Source of the DNA: Porodaedalea pini
Lineage: Eukaryota; Basidiomycota; Agaricomycetes; Hymenochaetales; Hymenochaetaceae
Direction: 5' to 3'
Length of the DNA stretch: 64,000 nucleotides
Assembly (NCBI GenBank): GCA_002794775.1
Contig: NBAY01000046.1
Span: 124,001 to 188,000, forward strand
Under the pieces are notes generated by a model, which did no database searches, had not been told where the DNA came from, and was given only the letters and a program-made list of their open reading frames with translations. Position numbers and translations under genes: made by a program. Of the stretch, positions 59,274 through 64,000 are shown piece after piece; position 1 is the stretch's first letter, and each line of letters starts with the position of its first letter.

Positions 59274-61308
59274 TGTAGATCCTGACTTAGGGGTGTCTGG
59301 GATCAACGGTCCTTTTGGGGACGTGATCGCGTTGCTCTGGGAGGTTAGGGGTAGACTGCGGTGAGATCGCTCGACGTACCGGTACGCGTCGGTACGCTTC
59401 GGTACGCGCCGGTACGTGTCGATATCGAGAACAAGGGTCGGGAACTCCTGTCGCGTCTGTGGTTTGACCGGCACGGAGTCGGTACGCGCGGGTTATCAAC
59501 ACCGGTACGATGTGATCACGACGAGTGGCGAGATTCGAGTTACGAGGTATGAGATGAGAGACGGTTTCGAAAGACGAGCTGCTAAGACAAAGATGGAACG
59601 ACTACAAGATTACGAGAACAAAGACGGATCATGCTCAAGTTGCCCTATCTGAGGGAGACTCTGCAGTAGAACTGACTTGTCCTCTACCTACGACATGGGG
59701 TGCCTATTTATACTAAGTCCAAAGATCTATCTACAGTTAATAATTTCCATACGGGCATACTGTGCATATCAGTCGAAACATAGAGGAGTCGAAAGGAAAA
59801 GTCATAGGTCATAGAGGCGCGCATAGAGTGCATAGAAATCAGAAGAACATAGGAAAAACATAAATCATAATGAGGAAAACGTCCGCTTCGCGTCCGATCA
59901 CACCGGTGCTCCACCGGAACTCAGATCGTCCAATCGGTACGTGGCTCCCGTCGTCGGACAGCAGTCCGGTACGCGTTGTAACACCAACCGGTTCGTTGGG
60001 CACAGAACGAGCGGAACGCACGCGATGTACGTCACGAAGTCGAAGAGCCTCGACTCGGCAATCGAGCAAAGCGGTACACCCGGGTCGGCGGTGATTACCC
60101 GAACACGGAACGCACGCAACGGCCGGATCGCACGCATCAGCTACTCGGACCGACCCCGGTGCACTTATCTGTGCACGTGTCCACTCGACCCTGCCAAAGG
60201 TTCGTTCATTTGCCTTTGTCTAACGAACATGCGGCAGCCTGGCATTGGTCGTTCCGGCTCCGTACAAAGGATCCCGAAGCTCACCGACGCTATGCCAAGT
60301 CAACACACGCCGTCCCCACCTTTCAGTAGTTCGGATCGTGGAGCCGCTCAAAGGAAACACTCAGGAGGCTCAGTGGTAGGACAATAGAGGACTCGTCTTA
60401 TTTTATTTCGCCTTTCATGTTTACGCAGGACACTTGTTTAGTATTTATAGAGCGTCGAATGTTGTAGATAGAACAGCAATTCCACCCCCGAGTTTCGATG
60501 CCTAACTTCGTGTGCTATCTCTCAGGACTGTCTCTAGGTACGCCTCGGTGCCTCAGTGACTTGAATCGCTCACCTCGACTTCGTTTTATTCGCGTTGCGC
60601 CCGTTGCGCTCGTTCCGTCCGTTCCGTCCTTACCTCGTTTCGCTTCGTTCTCGTTATCTCGACTTCGACTCCCTCTCGTCTCTTATCTTCTGAATTAAGT
60701 CCCGTATCTCGCCCCGCTCTCTGGTACTCCAGACGACGTCTGTTGAGCACAGGGACCAGCCGTCCATCCCGAGGACAATCCCGCTCCGAGAAAGTCGTGT
60801 TAGTATTAGCGCGTCTCCGTGTCTTCCGACACAGCCACCGACGATCCCCCACACATCTCGAGCGCTCCGCCGGCGCTACGCTTCGAACACTTCCCTATTA
60901 GTACGCTTTGTCGATTCCGTTGCCCCTGACACACCGGAACGCACGCAACCCGAATCCTGCGATCCGGAACCCACGGAACTCGACCGGAACGAGGGTATTG
61001 ACCCATTAGACACGTCTCCCTCGAACTCAATCATCTGATTCCTATTCACTAACAACCGGAACTCAGAATTATCAGTGTCTTGGCTGTATGCTCCATGTGA
61101 CCGCGTCCCTAATCGTCGAGATAAGATCTCCGGTACGTTCCGGTATGCTTTCGGAGGTGTCGGAACGTGCTGATGACGCGATCACGAGGTTCTGATTCGA
61201 GACCGGACCGATCGGGTTGAGTCCGGTACTGATTGGTACGCGTTGGAACCAGTTCTTGAATGCTTCTGGAGTGATCGGCGGTGATGGGGCGATCGGCACG
61301 GCTCTACA
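59274..61308. mobile_element. 2,035-base LTR-like insertion inside the Gag zinc knuckle
   Basis: It begins TGTAGATCCTGACTTAGG and ends CACGGCTCTACA, so the termini are TGTAGA...TCTACA, the inverted ends of an LTR. The 4-base TCGG is present on both sides (59270-59273, 61309-61312). Removing the insertion and one TCGG restores a CX2CX4HX4C spacing in frame. The interior has no coding domain but many short words such as GGTACGC, CGGTACG and GTTCCGTCC, including a cluster at 59375-59500. Best explanation: a solo LTR left by recombination, or a non-coding LTR element. Confidence 0.75.
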
Positions 61309-61541
61309 TCGGCCACCTCAAGGACACGTGCCTGCAAGGGAAGACGATCGTGCAGCGTATGCTACAGATGATGGCACCCAGCAAACGTTGCCTTCTTGCC
61401 GATGAGCTAGGCGTGATGAAGGAATCGGCCTTTGAGGAAGTCGTAGACACTCGAAAGACAACGGTGGAGGACTATGTGGAGGAAGAAGGCGATGATGAAG
61501 AGGTCGTCGACTCACAGGGTTTTGTGAGTGGTCAGGTGTAG
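61309..61541 (+). pseudogene. gag: Ty3/gypsy Gag, second part
   Basis: It opens with the remaining His and Cys of the zinc knuckle (HLKDTC), then an acidic C-terminal tail ending FVSGQV at a TAG. It lies in the same frame as the first part once the insertion is discounted. Confidence 0.75.
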
Positions 61542-61582
61542 CCATCAGGACGACTGACCAGGAGGAACAAGGGGTTTCGGAA

Positions 61583-64000
61583 TTGGACTCAATAAAATAT
61601 AACCAACCATCTGTACAGTACGAAGATGCGAACGATGTTGATGGTTTTTCTGATTACGAAGTCCCCACCGATGTGAACGAAGAGAAAGAATATGAACAGC
61701 TGTTCATGAGAGGAACTGGCGGACACCAGCTGGACCTTCTCCTGAACATCGGACACAGTGTAGCGGGTGAAGTGAGGGAGGTGGATGCGCACGCCCTCGT
61801 AGATTCGGGGTGCACAGGGTCATGCATCGATGTAAGATTCATTGAAAGGTACGGGTTAAAGACGAAACATTATATCAGACCCCTTGCGGTGCTCAATGCC
61901 GATGGTACACACAATGAGGCCGGGTTGATTGAGAAGTACGTCGATGTTGAACTTACGATCGGCCATCATACGGAACAAATCATCCTTGCGGTGACGTCGC
62001 TGGCGTCGTCAAACATCTTCCTTGGTTACGATTGGCTTCGACGTCACAACCCGGAGGTCAACTGGAAGGCAGGTTTGATTGAATTCACCCGTTGCCTGGA
62101 GGAGTGCATGATCGAGAAGGAGGATGTGAAAGAGACGAGGAGGGTGAGAGAGGTGCGAATGGACAAGGCATCCTGGCCCGCATACCTCAATGATTATGCC
62201 GACGTCTTCTCAGAGAAGGGATTCGAGAAGTTGCCTGAACACCAACCATGGGACCACATCATCAATCTGAAGCCCGACTTCAAGCCCAGTGACTGCAAGA
62301 TCTACCCTCTCACACCAACAGAGCAGCAGTCACTCAAGGACTTCCTCGATGAGAACTTGAAGTCTGGTCGCATCCGAAGGTCCATATCACCCATGGCATC
62401 ACCCTTCTTCTTCATCAAGAAGGCCGACAAGTCACTACGCCCAATTCAGGATTACCGTAAGCTCAATGATGGTACAATCAAGAACAAGTATCCCCTCCCT
62501 CTCATCGACGAGCTTGTCAACAAGGTCAAGAAAGCGAAGTACATCACTAAGCTTGACCTTCGCTGGGGATACTACAACATCCAGATCCGTGAAGGTGATG
62601 AGTGGAAGGCAGCCTTTCGCATGAATATGGGTCTCTTTGAACCGATGGTCATATTCTTTGGTCTTTGCAATGCACTGGCAACGTTCCAAGCCTTCATCAA
62701 CCACATCTTCAAAGGGCTAATATATGATAACCTGATCATCGTCTATCTCGACGACATCCTCATCCTTTCACAAACTCTCGAGGAACATATCGAGATGTCG
62801 AGGCACGTCCTTCAGATCTTGTGAGAAAACGGCCTATACCTGAAGCCAGAGAAATGCAAGTTTGACGTCAAGACTGTAAAATACCTCGGACACATCGTCG
62901 GCAATGGCAAAATCAGGGCTGACCCAGCAAAGACAGAGGCGATTGCAGACTGGCCAGTCCCACGAAACCTCAAACAGCTGCAACAGTTCCTCGGCATGGG
63001 CAACTGGCTGCGACAATTCATCAAGGACTACAGCAAGGTAGTCCATCTGCTGACATCGCTGACAGGCAAGAAGGACTGGGTATGGGAGACTGAACAGCAG
63101 GAGGCGTTCGAGGAGTTGAGACGACGTCTCTGCTCACCTCCAGTCCTGGCCATCGCAAATGATGAGGGCCCTTTCCACGTCAAAGCGGACTCATCAAACT
63201 TTGCTCTTGGAGGACTGTTGTTGCAGAAACAGGAAGGCAAGTGGAGGGTAGTTGCCTACAGGTTGGAAGTGCTCCTGCCGGCGGAGCAAAACTATGAGAT
63301 CTACGACAAGGAGATGCTCGCGATCGTTTCGGCACTCAAGGAGTGGAGGCAATACCTCCTTGGCACCCATCACCCTATCGAGATCTGGTCCAATCACGCC
63401 AACCTCACCTACTTCAGGTCGGTGCAAAAGCTGAGCTATCGACAAGCTCGCTGGCAGACAGAACTTGAAGAATTCAACTTCCACCTCGAACACAAGTCGG
63501 GGAAGACAATAGGCAAGGCGGATTTACTGTTGTGTAAGGCAGGCTACGACGAGGGCAAGGATGACAACGACGGTGTTGTGTTCATCAAGGAGAAGTGGCT
63601 GAATCGTGGAGTGGTGAGGACATCACGTAATGAGGTGTTGGACAGAGTGGGTGAAGCGCAGAGGGCACAACACGAGTTGGAGAGGCCGACAGGGATGACA
63701 GAGGTCGCCGGGTTGTGGCGGATGAAAGGCAAGGTGTATGTGCCGTCGACGATGAAGGAGGCCATATTGCGGGAATGTCACGACTCGGTACTGGCTGGAC
63801 ACCCAGGAGCATCGAAAACAGTGGAGCTTGTCCGTCGAGACTTCTGGTGGACGTCGATGTTCTCCGACATCTGAGTGTATGTCTGAGGGTGTGATCACTG
63901 TCAGCGAACAAAGGCTCTGAGGGTGTCGAGGTCAAGGCCACTCCACCCAAACGCAGTCCCTGAAGGCCCCTGGGAAGTCATCACGGTCAACCTCATCGGA
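61583..64000 (+). pseudogene. pol: Ty3/gypsy Pol: protease, reverse transcriptase, RNase H, start of integrase
   Basis: The protease shows LVDSGCTGSCID near 61795 and NIFLGYDWL. Reverse transcriptase blocks include MASPFFFIKKADKSLRPIQD, YRKLNDGTIKNKYPLPLID, ITKLDLRWGYYNI and the YLDD catalytic box at 62744-62755. A TGA at 62822 interrupts the frame; the same frame continues with NGLYLKPEKCKFD. RNase H follows (FHVKADSSNFALGGLL, YDKEMLAIV). The integrase zinc-binding domain begins HDSVLAGHPG and is cut by TGA codons at 63872 and 63884 before GCDHCQRTK. The frame continues to the window edge. The element cannot make a full polyprotein. The domain order with RNase H before integrase is that of Ty3/gypsy. 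Confidence 0.9.

Overview
The window reads as nuclear DNA of a basidiomycete fungus, probably an Agaricomycete. Genes are cut by many 50-60 base GT-AG introns. The housekeeping proteins (mitochondrial Hsp70, TRAPPC11, and fragments of FAS2, Hsp90 and a Pcl-type cyclin) have fungal forms, and the transposons are of fungal types. No tRNA, rRNA or CRISPR array was found.

Layout. 1-9.4 kb: the start of a membrane protein gene, two small metallothionein-like genes, a 755-base TA-flanked MITE, and a long TRAPPC11 gene, with all genes on the minus strand. 9.4-12.9 kb: gene-poor. 12.9-20.5 kb, plus strand: a secreted cysteine-repeat protein, a very long alpha/beta hydrolase and mitochondrial Hsp70. 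21-25 kb: a phosphotransferase-fold (ACAD10/11-like) gene, a hAT-like MITE and a multi-pass membrane protein.

25-53 kb: a decayed local segmental duplication. A unit made of a phosphotransferase 5' fragment, an MFS anion/vitamin-type transporter and a TMEM70-like mitochondrial gene occurs, in whole or part, three times. The first MFS copy (A) is dead. Copies B and C look largely intact. Copy A is split by the most striking object here, a 13.28 kb inverted-repeat element at 26342-39619. Its two nearly identical 6.48 kb arms flank a 319-base unique centre, and a near-perfect 7-base target duplication borders it. Each arm carries a GC-rich 12-copy tandem array and pieces of at least four unrelated host genes with their introns: the FAS2 3' part, a cyclin 5' part, ribosomal protein S6, and Hsp90 middle plus C-terminal domains. 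A fifth piece may come from eIF2-alpha. No transposase was seen. It looks like a giant, non-autonomous, gene-capturing foldback transposon.

54-57.3 kb: two near-identical 850-base palindromic Tc1/mariner-type elements whose unpaired loops lie in opposite orientations. 57.5-64 kb: a Ty3/gypsy retrotransposon running off the right edge. It is inactivated by in-frame TGA codons and by a 2,035-base LTR-like insertion that splits the Gag zinc knuckle.
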